Shown here: piece after piece, positions 42,916 to 50,514 of the stretch
How the letters are laid out: every line of letters starts with the position of its first letter
How positions within the stretch are numbered: position 1 is the first letter of the stretch
Assembly: GCF_902168435.1 (NCBI RefSeq)
Contig: NZ_LR656175.1
Coordinates: 91,077 to 155,076 of the forward strand
Reading direction: 5' to 3'
Length of the DNA: 64,000 nt
From: Bacillus marasmi
GTDB lineage: Bacteria > Bacillota > Bacilli > Bacillales > Cytobacillaceae
Notes under the pieces: generated by a model
The model's database searches: none
Seen by the model: the letters and a program-made list of their open reading frames with translations, nothing else
Told to the model about the DNA's origin: nothing
Made by a program: the position numbers and the translations under genes

Positions 42916-43315
42916 AATCTTGGTCTTCCTTTTGTTCGTTTTGGTCATCCTGATCATCTTGATCGTTTTGGTCATTTTCTTGACCAGGTTTTTGGGTTTT
43001 CATCGGATGATGTGGCATGGTGAAACCATTTTGCTCCATCATTTCGTAATGTTTCTCAAAGTGAGCAATCATCATTTGACCCTTTTCTTCTTCAATCACA
43101 CCAAACTCCACATACTTCTGAATCATTTCTTTCTTTTTTTCGAGAATGTCCTTATGTAGCTTGGCTAGTTCTGCCTTTTGTTGCTCATTAAGCTGAACTT
43201 GTGGCTGAGCAGGTTGAACAGGTTTATTGACAGCATTTTTTTCAGCGTATGCTACCGAAATCACCATAGCAGATAGGAACACTGTGACCATGACACTCCA
43301 TAAATATTTACGCAT
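42914..43315 (-). CDS. Secreted small protein, YckD/DUF2680-like
   Basis: 133 residues from the ATG at 43313-43315 (AAGGAGGATT upstream). Signal peptide 1-25 (LWSVMVTVFLSAMVISVAYA). The mature part has LNEQQKAELAKLHKDILEKKKEMIQKYVEFG and the Met/His-rich EKHYEMMEQNGFTMPHHP, then an extreme acidic tail of about 25 residues of Asp, Gln, Glu and Asn. The helical core resembles DUF2680 (YckD). Function unknown; a metal-binding role is only suggested by composition. Confidence 0.75.
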   Translation of the reverse strand: MRKYLWSVMVTVFLSAMVISVAYAEKNAVNKPVQPAQPQVQLNEQQKAELAKLHKDILEKKKEMIQKYVEFGVIEEEKGQMMIAHFEKHYEMMEQNGFTMPHHPMKTQKPGQENDQNDQDDQDDQNEQKEDQD

Positions 43316-43442
43316 CTTTAGAAATCCTCCTTTTTTGTTGGTCGATTTATTATTTTCCAACTAAAGTTTTTTTATGTATGTTTTTCCAATTAAAAAAATA
43401 CATAAAGTGCCAGGAGGCATCCGGATTCTAATCCTCTAACTT

Positions 43443-43892
43443 TTAAGCCAGCTTTTTAATTAAGTATTTACAATGCTCATCACCATTTACATTGCATTGC
43501 ACTTCTCGCAATATGAACTGTTTGTTCCAAACCTTTGAAAGGGCACCTTCCAAAATCGCTCCTTCTAAATCACAAACCATTTTCCCTTCATGAGCAGGTA
43601 AGCCTTCACAGAAACAATCGTTAACGACTATCTCCATCTCTTTGTCAGTGTCGCGGACTATTGATGGAATACCAATTTTCAGTTCCACAAACATATTTAA
43701 AATATCCTCTACAGAATTTGCGGGTAGGCTAGTACCAATCTTTCTGCCGATGGCAAGTGTCGTACTTTTCCCGTTCATTGGGAGTCCCTCATACATTCCG
43801 ATTAAACGAATGGCTCGAAACAGTTCGAGTGGTACATCTTTGCCAAGTCGGCTTCGTTTAATTTTTTTCATATCAGTAAATTCAAATGTCAT
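43443..43892 (-). CDS. V4R-domain (4-vinyl reductase type) sensor protein
   Basis: 149 residues, essentially one V4R domain: LGKDVPLELFRAIRLIGMYEGL, AIGRKIG, an NDCFCEGLP cysteine cluster, DLEGAILEGAL and the C-terminal EVQCNVNGDEHCKYLI. Cysteines and a histidine in these positions could hold a metal or iron-sulfur group (inference from pattern). The gene is divergent from the GGDEF-EAL gene, and both share a perfect FNR box at 43954-43967, so it may sense a redox signal or small molecule for that enzyme. Confidence 0.8.
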   Translation of the reverse strand: MTFEFTDMKKIKRSRLGKDVPLELFRAIRLIGMYEGLPMNGKSTTLAIGRKIGTSLPANSVEDILNMFVELKIGIPSIVRDTDKEMEIVVNDCFCEGLPAHEGKMVCDLEGAILEGALSKVWNKQFILREVQCNVNGDEHCKYLIKKLA

Positions 43893-43918
43893 CGAAATTC
43901 TCTCCTTGAAACACTAAT

Positions 43919-44002
43919 TTCTTCTATTGTCTTAGATTCAAAGCAAAATGTACTTGATTTAAATCAATGTTCAAACAATGAATAGGTTGTATAAATAGGT
44001 TA
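43919..44002. promoter_or_regulatory. Shared FNR box of the divergent V4R / GGDEF-EAL promoters
   Basis: TTGAT-TTAA-ATCAA (43954-43967) is a perfect palindrome of the E. coli FNR/ANR type. To the right TATAAA (43990-43995), and to the left GACAAT on the minus strand (43931-43926), both begin 29.5 bp from its centre, so one box can sit at -41.5 for both genes. Confidence 0.8.
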
Positions 44003-44035
44003 GATAGTAATGGAAAAGGAGTTTGGGGGATTTTC

Positions 44036-45691
44036 ATGACAGAATCAGACATAGTAGCTTTTTTCGAAGATAGAACTAGCGATGGCCCGCTTGAGAATTT
44101 ATTTCAACAGTTTAGCCAAGGGGTGTTGATTGCTGATGATAATGGGAAAATCCTTAAGATTAACCAAGCCTTTGAATTATTATCGCAATATACAGCAAAT
44201 GAACTTTTTCATAAAAATCTTGAAGATTACGCTTTTGGTTTACCCAAAAATGAACATATAAGTCGAGCTGGTAAATGGAAGGGGGAAATTCCATTCACTC
44301 GTAAAAGTGAGGAGTCCATCCATCTTTGGTTGGAGGTACTAAGTTACCAGTCTCAAGGAAAAAAACATTATCGCCTTTATTTATTTAGAGAGCTTCATCC
44401 TTTGGCATATAAGGATCCGCTCACTAATTTGCCTAATCGACGTTGTTTCCTTCAATGCATAGATAAGATCATTAAACAGAAACAATTCCGCGATGGTTTT
44501 ACGATTATGTATTTGGATTTAGACCACTTTAAAAAGATTAACGATACTCTCGGACATAGATATGGCGATGAATTGCTTGTTGAGGCAGCCAAAAGAATTC
44601 GCGCCAGTATTCGTAAAAAGGATGTTGTAGCTAGGCTCGGTGGAGATGAATTTATCTGCCTCTTAACGAACCTCATTGACAAAAAGGTAGCAGAAAGCAT
44701 TGCCGTGCGAATAATTGATGCCTTTTCCAAGCCCTTTTACTTATTAAATCAGGAGGTCTACATTTCTGTCACTATTGGCTTAAGCCTTTATCCTTTTGAT
44801 GGAGAAACCTTTGAGGCACTGATTACAAATGCCGATATGGCGATGTATCAAGCAAAACGATTGGGCAAAAATCAGTGGCGTTGGTTTCAAGCAGAACACC
44901 AGGCAAGCCAATTCGAAACATTTATTTTGGAAAATCATTTACGAAAAGCGATCCAAAATAATGAGTTTACCTTGCATTATCAGCCGCTACTTAGCCTTAA
45001 AAATAGGAAAATTTCAAGTGTTGAAGCACTAATACGCTGGAATCATCCTGAATACGGTCAAATTCCACCTAATGACTTTATTCCAATCGCTGAGGATACT
45101 GGCATGATTATACCAATCGGCAATTGGGTGCTACTTGAGGCTTGTAAACAAAAAAGGAAATGGACCGCTCAAGGTTTTTCCTCCGTAAAAATTGCTGTAA
45201 ATGTATCGCCAAGTCAATTTTTAAGGAGGGATTTTCCAGCAACAGTTAAAGATATTATCAAGAAAACTAGCATGGACCCCAAACAATTAATTATCGAAAT
45301 TACCGAAAACGCCATTATTCAAGATTTTGAAGTTGCTACTGAAAACCTTAATCAGCTTAAAACACTCGGAATTTGTATTTCTATTGATGACTTTGGGACA
45401 GGTTACTCTTCCTTACATTATTTAAGTAAATTGCCGATTGATTATTTAAAAATAGATCGTTCATTTATTTGCGATATTGAAACAAATCAAAAGAACAAAG
45501 TGTTAACAAAGGCGATGATTTCACTTGCTCATGCTTTAGAGCTAGGCGTAGTTGCTGAAGGAATTGAAAACGATAGCCAAATGGATGAGGTTACAAATAT
45601 GGATTGTGATGTGCTGCAAGGATATTTAATTAGTAAACCCTTAGAGCCTACTCAAGTCTGTGATTTTTTTTGTAACAAGAAAGGGGAATGA
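44036..45691 (+). CDS. PAS-GGDEF-EAL c-di-GMP enzyme
   Basis: 551-residue cytosolic protein that can both make and break cyclic di-GMP. An N-terminal PAS domain (about 15-120: LFQQFSQGVLIADDNGKILKIN) is followed by GGDEF with active-site RLGGDEF (about 201-207) and DPLTNLPNRR, then EAL (about 300-545) with VEALIRW, VNVSPSQF, ITENAI, IDDFGTGYSS, LKIDRSF and VVAEGIEN. All catalytic residues look intact. No I-site RxxD directly before GGDEF was noted (KKDVVARLGGDEF). It is followed with no gap by a DUF2249 gene and preceded by an FNR box. Confidence 0.93.
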   Translation: MTESDIVAFFEDRTSDGPLENLFQQFSQGVLIADDNGKILKINQAFELLSQYTANELFHKNLEDYAFGLPKNEHISRAGKWKGEIPFTRKSEESIHLWLEVLSYQSQGKKHYRLYLFRELHPLAYKDPLTNLPNRRCFLQCIDKIIKQKQFRDGFTIMYLDLDHFKKINDTLGHRYGDELLVEAAKRIRASIRKKDVVARLGGDEFICLLTNLIDKKVAESIAVRIIDAFSKPFYLLNQEVYISVTIGLSLYPFDGETFEALITNADMAMYQAKRLGKNQWRWFQAEHQASQFETFILENHLRKAIQNNEFTLHYQPLLSLKNRKISSVEALIRWNHPEYGQIPPNDFIPIAEDTGMIIPIGNWVLLEACKQKRKWTAQGFSSVKIAVNVSPSQFLRRDFPATVKDIIKKTSMDPKQLIIEITENAIIQDFEVATENLNQLKTLGICISIDDFGTGYSSLHYLSKLPIDYLKIDRSFICDIETNQKNKVLTKAMISLAHALELGVVAEGIENDSQMDEVTNMDCDVLQGYLISKPLEPTQVCDFFCNKKGE

Positions 45692-45943
45692 ATGATGTTA
45701 AATATTAAACAGGATGGAGTTCGGATGGTTATTGATATTCGGGAATTAGTAAAGCAGGGGATGCATCCGAAGCGGGAAATTCTTGAGACGATTCAACATG
45801 CCCAAAAGGGTACTATCTTTGAAATTCATCTGCCACATGCAGCTCAGCCACTCGTAGCTGCCATTGAAAGTCTAGGTCAGGACTGTGTCGTCAACCAACT
45901 TGGCCCTGGACATTTCCGATTACTAACATTAAAAATGGACTAA
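45692..45943 (+). CDS. DUF2249 small protein
   Basis: 83-residue TusA-like fold protein of family DUF2249, with IDIRELVKQGMHPKREILETI, GTIFEIHLPHAAQPLVAAIESLG and GPGHFRLLTLKMD. DUF2249 proteins are common beside hemerythrin, cupin and denitrification genes; function unknown. It starts immediately at the stop of the GGDEF-EAL gene and ends at a terminator, so both form one unit under the FNR box. Confidence 0.85.
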   Translation: MMLNIKQDGVRMVIDIRELVKQGMHPKREILETIQHAQKGTIFEIHLPHAAQPLVAAIESLGQDCVVNQLGPGHFRLLTLKMD

Positions 45944-45948
45944 TTAAA

Positions 45949-45983
45949 TAAGGCTGATCTCTTAATTGAGACCAGCCTTTTAC
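45949..45983. terminator. Terminator after the DUF2249 gene
   Basis: AAGGCTGATCTC and GAGACCAGCCTT arms followed by TTACTATTT. It separates this unit from the converging FNR-like gene. Confidence 0.85.
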
Positions 45984-46006
45984 TATTTAATATTGAAACG
46001 AATTTT

Positions 46007-46699
46007 CTATGCTAATCCAGCAATTTCCTTTAGTTCTGCAATATCAAAAAGTTCTATCCCTTTGCGCCCGTTGAGCTTGAGTAGCTTGAGCTCTTGCAAT
46101 GAGACTAGTTTCCTGCTCAGCGTTTCCGGAGTTGTACCGATTAATGACGCAAAGTCTTTCTTTGAAACTGGTAGGTCGAACGTAAGCTTTTTTTCTTTTT
46201 CATAAAAGGTAAGAAGAGCTTTTGCAAGACGCCTTTCTACCTCCATCAAGCTGATTGCGCTAATCCACTCGTCGGCAGCCTGAAGTCGTTCGCTTAATAC
46301 CATCATAAACTTCATTGCAATATTCGGATTGCGTTCAAGAATTAAGCGGAAATCGTCCTTATGAATACTGCAAACCGAAGCTTGCTCAAGCACTTCGGCA
46401 TGAGCATGGTGCTGCTTATTTTCAAGCAACGCGTATTGTCCGAAGAAATCTCCTGGAAAGAGCAAGCGAATAATTTGTTCCTTACCCTCATCCGATAGCT
46501 TTGATACCTTTACCATGCCTTTATGGACGATATACAGTGTATCAGACTGTTCACCTTCTTGAAAAATATATTCTCCCTTTTGAAAGGTTTGACTGTTTAT
46601 GGCCTGTTGAATTTGGCAAATTTCCTCATCATTAAGCCCTTTAAAAATTGGCACATTTCTTACGCAAGAACCGGTCGACGTATGGCATTGGCAGTTCAT
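46007..46699 (-). CDS. FNR/ANR-type regulator with N-terminal cysteine cluster
   Basis: 230-residue Crp/Fnr protein from the ATG at 46697-46699 (AGAGGTGAGTTT upstream). The N-terminus MNCQCHTSTGSC gives C-x-C-x6-C, and a further cysteine lies in ASVCSIHK at about 115. Together these are the four-cysteine arrangement expected for an oxygen-labile [4Fe-4S] FNR. Effector domain 20-140; recognition helix GTTPETLSRKLVSLQ with the E-x-x-S-R FNR pattern. It differs from the fnr at 23614, whose cysteines are C-terminal. It lies divergent from a cupin gene with TTGAT-type box. Confidence 0.87.
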   Translation of the reverse strand: MNCQCHTSTGSCVRNVPIFKGLNDEEICQIQQAINSQTFQKGEYIFQEGEQSDTLYIVHKGMVKVSKLSDEGKEQIIRLLFPGDFFGQYALLENKQHHAHAEVLEQASVCSIHKDDFRLILERNPNIAMKFMMVLSERLQAADEWISAISLMEVERRLAKALLTFYEKEKKLTFDLPVSKKDFASLIGTTPETLSRKLVSLQELKLLKLNGRKGIELFDIAELKEIAGLA

Positions 46700-46723
46700 A
46701 AACTCACCTCTAGTTTTATCCAT

Positions 46724-46773
46724 ATTTCTTAGCATAACCGATTTAATTTGAAAAAATTGTGCAATAAATCACC
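46724..46773 (-). promoter_or_regulatory. Candidate FNR-type promoter of the FNR-like gene
   Basis: TGTGC-AATAAA-TCACC (46758-46773) has two mismatches to TGTGA-N6-TCACA. TATGCT (46736-46731, minus) begins 29.5 bp from its centre. Weaker than the other sites; support comes from the identical spacing. Confidence 0.45.
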
Positions 46774-46787
46774 TTTACGAAGAGTTT

Positions 46788-46837
46788 CTTGATGTATGTC
46801 AAGGTTTTTGGAGATGATAACAAGTATCATAAGATTG
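46788..46837 (+). promoter_or_regulatory. TTGAT-type FNR box and promoter of the cupin gene
   Basis: CTTGA-TGTATG-TCAAG (46788-46803) is a perfect palindrome and also reads TTGAT-N4-GTCAA, one mismatch from the FNR/ANR consensus. TATCAT (46825-46830) starts 29.5 bp from the centre. Confidence 0.7.
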
Positions 46838-46880
46838 TAAGCAGCATTATCAATTTAAACTTCCTTGGAGGGATTACCAT

Positions 46881-47222
46881 ATGGATAAGAAATCAATTAA
46901 TGAAGCTATTACCTATAATGAAGAGCGTTTTACAAAAAGGGTGATTTTTCAAAAAGGGGACAGCACCGTTTTTATCCTAAACTTTATGCCAGGCCAAGAA
47001 CTGCCGGCACATAACCATCCAGGAACAGAAGTGTATTTGCTTGTTCTTAATGGATCCGGAACATTTACTATTAATGGAATTGATACAGAGGTCAGTGCAA
47101 ATGACATCGTCCATTGTGCCGGGGACGAAAGCCTCGCGTTTAAGAGCACAGGGAGCGAGCCAACTAGCTTATATGTCATGCTAAACAAAGTCCCAGACGA
47201 GCGCTATGTGCAGAATATTTAA
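46881..47222 (+). CDS. Cupin-domain protein
   Basis: 113-residue single cupin. Metal-binding motif 1 has PGQELPAHNHPGTEVYLLVLNGSG (H-x-H...E near 40-46), and motif 2 FxxAGDESLAFKSTG lies near 78-90. The family is small and functionally diverse. Its promoter carries a TTGAT-type FNR box and it is divergent from the FNR-like regulator, so it probably belongs to the low-oxygen response. TTGGAGGG precedes ATG. Confidence 0.87.
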   Translation: MDKKSINEAITYNEERFTKRVIFQKGDSTVFILNFMPGQELPAHNHPGTEVYLLVLNGSGTFTINGIDTEVSANDIVHCAGDESLAFKSTGSEPTSLYVMLNKVPDERYVQNI

Positions 47223-47430
47223 GGCCTTGTGTGGCTTCGATTGAATCTTAAATTGTCATGAGTATTTGGATGATATTTTGTTGTTTTTTATGAAAATTGG
47301 GCTGTTTTTCTTAAAAATCGAAATTGCGTGATATGAAAAATTGCAAATTAGCACCAAAATCTAACCAAAAATGCAAAAACAAATAAAAATTAACGATTTG
47401 AACTATAAATTTTTAAATGAAGAAAATTTT

Positions 47431-47600
47431 ATGCTCGGCTTTTCGGAAAATATGCTCGACTTTCAGGAATTTATGCTCGGCTTTTTAAAATTTATGCTCG
47501 GCTTTTTAAAATTTATGCTCGACTTCAAAAATTCAACGCTGAACTTTTTTAGTATTTGCTCGACTTAAGAGCAATATGAGGTGTTTTTGGAAGGTTTGCT
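47431..47600. repeat. ATGCTCGGCTTTT array with 21-bp period
   Basis: ATGCTC recurs at 47431, 47452, 47473, 47494 and 47515, each 21 bp apart, with decayed copies near 47536, 47556 and 47590. The consensus is ATGCTCGGCTTTTTAAAATTT. It lies between the cupin gene and the purU terminator. 47223-47430 is AT-rich without a feature. Confidence 0.92.
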
Positions 47601-47663
47601 CGACTATTATGCGATATGAGCGAAAACAAGACCACTGTTTCGCCCTCCTCCCCAAACCAATTA

Positions 47664-47701
47664 AAGGCTGACTTGCCCAAGAGCTAGTCAGCCTTCTTTT
47701 A
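47664..47701. terminator. Terminator of purU / downstream of cupin
   Basis: AAGGCTGACT and AGTCAGCCTT arms enclose a 12-nt loop, with CTTTT on the plus side and a T run on the minus side. Confidence 0.85.
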
Positions 47702-47705
47702 TCAT

Positions 47706-48605
47706 TTAAAACACAATCGTCTTATTTCCGTGTACAATGATGCGGTCTTCTAAGTGCCAGCGTACTGCACGTGCCAATACACTACGTTCAATCGAGCGAC
47801 CGATTTTCTTCAAATCCTCCACCCCATCACGGTGATCGACGCGCATTATATCCTGTTCAATAATTGGTCCCTCATCCAAATCATTTGTTACATAATGACT
47901 GGTTGCACCAATTAACTTTACACCACGCTGATAGGCACGGTCGTAAGGTCGCGCTCCAACAAACGCAGGTAAAAACGAATGGTGGATATTAATGATTCGA
48001 AACGGATGTGCTGCAACAAAATTAGGAGTCAAAATTTGCATATAACGCGCTAGCACAATCGTATCAACCTCATATTCTTCCAACAGCTTAAGCTGCTGCG
48101 CTTCCACCTCAGCCCGATTCTCGCGGCTAGCAGGAATATAATAATACGGAATACCTAACGATTCAATAATTTCACGTGAATCGTCATGATTGCTTACCAC
48201 TAAAGCAATCTCGGCCATCATATCACCGCTTTGCCATTCCCAGAGCAATTCTCTTAGGGCATGAAGTTCTTTTGATACGAATATCGCGATTTTCTTTAAT
48301 TCAGATACAAGGGATAGCTGCCACTCCATTTTGAAGCCTTCAGCAATTTTACTAAATTCCTGCTTCAATTCTTCCTTTTTTGCTTGTAAGCCCGGACATT
48401 CAAACTCAATCCGAATAAAGAAAGTTCCTCCAACTGGATTCGTAGAATATTGACTTGATTCAATAATATTAGCGTTGTGATCAAATAAAAACTTTGATAC
48501 AGCAGCAACTATTCCGGGCTGGTCCGGGCAATTGACCAATAGTCGGCCACGATTCTTACGTGCTTCCTTAAAGGTTGTTAATTTAGAATAAATGTCCTGG
48601 TTCAT
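47706..48605 (-). CDS. purU: Formyltetrahydrofolate deformylase PurU
   Basis: Hydrolyses 10-formyl-THF to THF and formate. 299 residues from the ATG at 48603-48605 (AAGAGGAC upstream). N-terminal ACT domain (about 18-95: RLLVNCPDQPGIVAAVSKFLF) followed by a formyltransferase domain (ALVVSNHDD, YYIPASREN, LARYMQILTP, NIHHSFLPAF with catalytic His/Asn, GATSHYVTNDLDEGPIIEQD). It is a cellular source of formate, which the membrane formate dehydrogenase encoded in this window could use. Confidence 0.95.
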   Translation of the reverse strand: MNQDIYSKLTTFKEARKNRGRLLVNCPDQPGIVAAVSKFLFDHNANIIESSQYSTNPVGGTFFIRIEFECPGLQAKKEELKQEFSKIAEGFKMEWQLSLVSELKKIAIFVSKELHALRELLWEWQSGDMMAEIALVVSNHDDSREIIESLGIPYYYIPASRENRAEVEAQQLKLLEEYEVDTIVLARYMQILTPNFVAAHPFRIINIHHSFLPAFVGARPYDRAYQRGVKLIGATSHYVTNDLDEGPIIEQDIMRVDHRDGVEDLKKIGRSIERSVLARAVRWHLEDRIIVHGNKTIVF

Positions 48606-48741
48606 ACACACAGTCCTCTTTTTCACTTTTTAGTTCAAATTATAAAGCAGTGACGCATTAATTTAAATATTTTTTCAAAAACTTCAACAAAACGACTTGC
48701 GTTAAAGTTGAAGTCTCCCCAACAACAAGATTTGGAATTTA

Positions 48742-48769
48742 TTGAGCATATTCATTTTTATGATATACT
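48742..48769 (+). promoter_or_regulatory. Candidate sigma-A promoter of the two-component operon
   Basis: TTGAGC (48742-48747) and TATACT (48764-48769) are separated by 16 bp, 67 bp before the kinase start. No operator-like palindrome was seen next to it. Confidence 0.55.
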
Positions 48770-48835
48770 AAAACCGATGCGAACAGACAAATTATTCAGA
48801 ATTAATGATAAAAGAGCAAATAAAGGGGTAATGAC

Positions 48836-49660
48836 ATGTCCTATTCATTTATTAAATGGTCCATATTACTATCACCAGCCTTGATGGTGGGAATTTGGGA
48901 GTACGTTCGACATGAATATCTACTTCCCTATATTTCAATGGATGCAGGGAACTGGCTGTCACCTTTAATTGTCGTTTTCTTTACATTAATCTTCTCTACT
49001 CCGTTGTTTCGGAAACTTGAGAAAATGCAAGATGAGCTTAATCAAGAACACGAGTATAAAGCGATGATGGAGGAAAGACAAAATATTTCTCAGGAGCTTC
49101 ATGATGGAATTTCACAGTCGTTATTTTTATTATCTGTAAAAGTGAATAAATTAGAGAAAAAAGTTACAGGTGAACAATTAAGTGAAGTCCATAAAATTAA
49201 GCAAACAGTCCAACACATTTACGAGGATATTCGTACGTCGATTCAAAATTTACGGACTCCTCCGCATGAAGAAGAACAAATTTATTTATACCAAACATTA
49301 AAGAAAATGTTAAAAGAGCTTAAAACAGAAACTAATATAAAAGTTCACTTAGATTGGGATTTTCCTGAAAGATCATTATCCTATAAAGAAAAGCTCGAGC
49401 TTCTTTCTATTATGAAAGAGGCGTTTATGAATGTCCGTAAGCATTCGCAATGTAAAAATCTGTACATCACAGCGAAGGAGCAAGACCTTAAGTTAATTTG
49501 TAAAATTAAGGATGACGGAATTGGCTATAAACCAACAGAGGATAAAGATAGCCATCATGGTGTAAAGATTATGAGTAATCGTGCCCGCAGTATTGGCTGG
49601 AACTTTAATATTGAAACTGACACTTGCGGAACGATGCTTTCGATTGTAAAAGGGGGATAG
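48836..49660 (+). CDS. HisKA_3 sensor histidine kinase
   Basis: 274 residues with two N-terminal membrane helices (about 7-25 and 42-60) and almost no extracytoplasmic loop, so it may sense a membrane or intramembrane signal. The dimerisation box ERQNISQELHDGISQSLF (His near 91) is of the NarL-partner class; the ATPase has EAFMNVRKHSQC (N box) and DDGIGY (G box). It is coupled to the response regulator 3 bp downstream. The converging gene set is the second nos maturation cluster, so a role there is possible but only by proximity. Confidence 0.9.
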   Translation: MSYSFIKWSILLSPALMVGIWEYVRHEYLLPYISMDAGNWLSPLIVVFFTLIFSTPLFRKLEKMQDELNQEHEYKAMMEERQNISQELHDGISQSLFLLSVKVNKLEKKVTGEQLSEVHKIKQTVQHIYEDIRTSIQNLRTPPHEEEQIYLYQTLKKMLKELKTETNIKVHLDWDFPERSLSYKEKLELLSIMKEAFMNVRKHSQCKNLYITAKEQDLKLICKIKDDGIGYKPTEDKDSHHGVKIMSNRARSIGWNFNIETDTCGTMLSIVKGG

Positions 49661-49663
49661 ACC

Positions 49664-50323
49664 ATGAACGATATAAAAATAACAAAAATTTTGATCGTTG
49701 ATGACCATGCCCACGCTAGAGAAGCTATTAGGGAGCAACTAAGTGAATATAAAGACTTTCTTATTATCGGTGAAGCACAGAACGGTGAAGAAGCCATCTT
49801 TTTAGCTGATGAGCTCAATCCTGACCTAATTTTGATGGATATAAATATGCCTGGTATCGATGGCCTAAAAACGACAAAGCTTATTAAAGAACAGCACCCA
49901 AATATCATAATTGTCATCTTAACCGTTTCCGAAGATAGCACACATTTGTTTGAGGCTTTAAAGCAAGGGGCACAAGGCTTTTTAATCAAAAAGGTTAACC
50001 CCGGCGATTGGTATCCATATTTGAAATCAGTCGTATCGGATAACATTCCTGTTTCTTATGAATTTGTTAATGAAGTGCTGCAAACGATGTCAAGCCATCC
50101 TAAGAAAAACACTAGCACCATACCAAATCCATTATCACAGCGCGAAATGGAAATATTAAAACTGGTCGCAAAGGGCTATACAAACAAAGAGATTTCAAAC
50201 ATCAGCTTCATATCAGAAAATACCGTGAAAAATCATTTAAAGAATATCACCAAAAAGCTAGGTATCAAAAATCGAGTCCATTTAACAAGACATGCTATCG
50301 AAAATGGCTGGATTGAACCATAG
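49664..50323 (+). CDS. NarL/FixJ-family response regulator
   Basis: 219 residues. Receiver domain with DD at about 12-13, phospho-acceptor D in LILMDINMPG (about 58), T/S in ILTVSED and K in FLIKKV. A LuxR-type helix-turn-helix at the C-terminus (LSQREMEILKLVAKGYTNKEIS, SENTVKNHLKNITKKLG). It forms a pair with the kinase upstream. AGGGGGATAGACC precedes ATG. Target genes unknown. Confidence 0.93.
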   Translation: MNDIKITKILIVDDHAHAREAIREQLSEYKDFLIIGEAQNGEEAIFLADELNPDLILMDINMPGIDGLKTTKLIKEQHPNIIIVILTVSEDSTHLFEALKQGAQGFLIKKVNPGDWYPYLKSVVSDNIPVSYEFVNEVLQTMSSHPKKNTSTIPNPLSQREMEILKLVAKGYTNKEISNISFISENTVKNHLKNITKKLGIKNRVHLTRHAIENGWIEP

Positions 50324-50468
50324 AAAAGCGGAGGGGGCTTGCTCAGGAGCGACAGGCATAAGACGAATCACGCAAGAGACGATAGTCTCTGGAGGGATTT
50401 GGCTTATGACCCCGAGCTCCTAGCCACCGCAGCTAGACAAATAGAAAAGCGAAGGGGGCTTGCTCAGC
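50323..50468 (+). repeat. Dispersed hairpin element, one full and one truncated copy
   Basis: A copy begins at GAAAAGCGGAGGGGGC (about 50323) and ends with AGCTAGACA at about 50440, with inner arms GGAGC/GCTCC. A second starts at about 50444 and stops after 25 bp. It overlaps the response regulator stop codon, so the element inserted or arose flush with the gene end. Confidence 0.85.
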
Positions 50469-50483
50469 CTAAATAAAATAATA

Positions 50484-50514
50484 AAAACAGAGACGGATTA
50501 GTCTCTGTTTTTTA
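50484..50514. terminator. Terminator between response regulator and nosF2
   Basis: AAAACAGAGAC-ggatta-GTCTCTGTTTT followed by TT. It overlaps the nosF2 stop codon and serves both converging operons. Confidence 0.9.

Noticed and set aside
47371-47568. Gene for a 65-residue heptad-repeat protein
   Set aside because: The open frame is a by-product of a 21-bp repeat; no ribosome site, and later units are out of frame.
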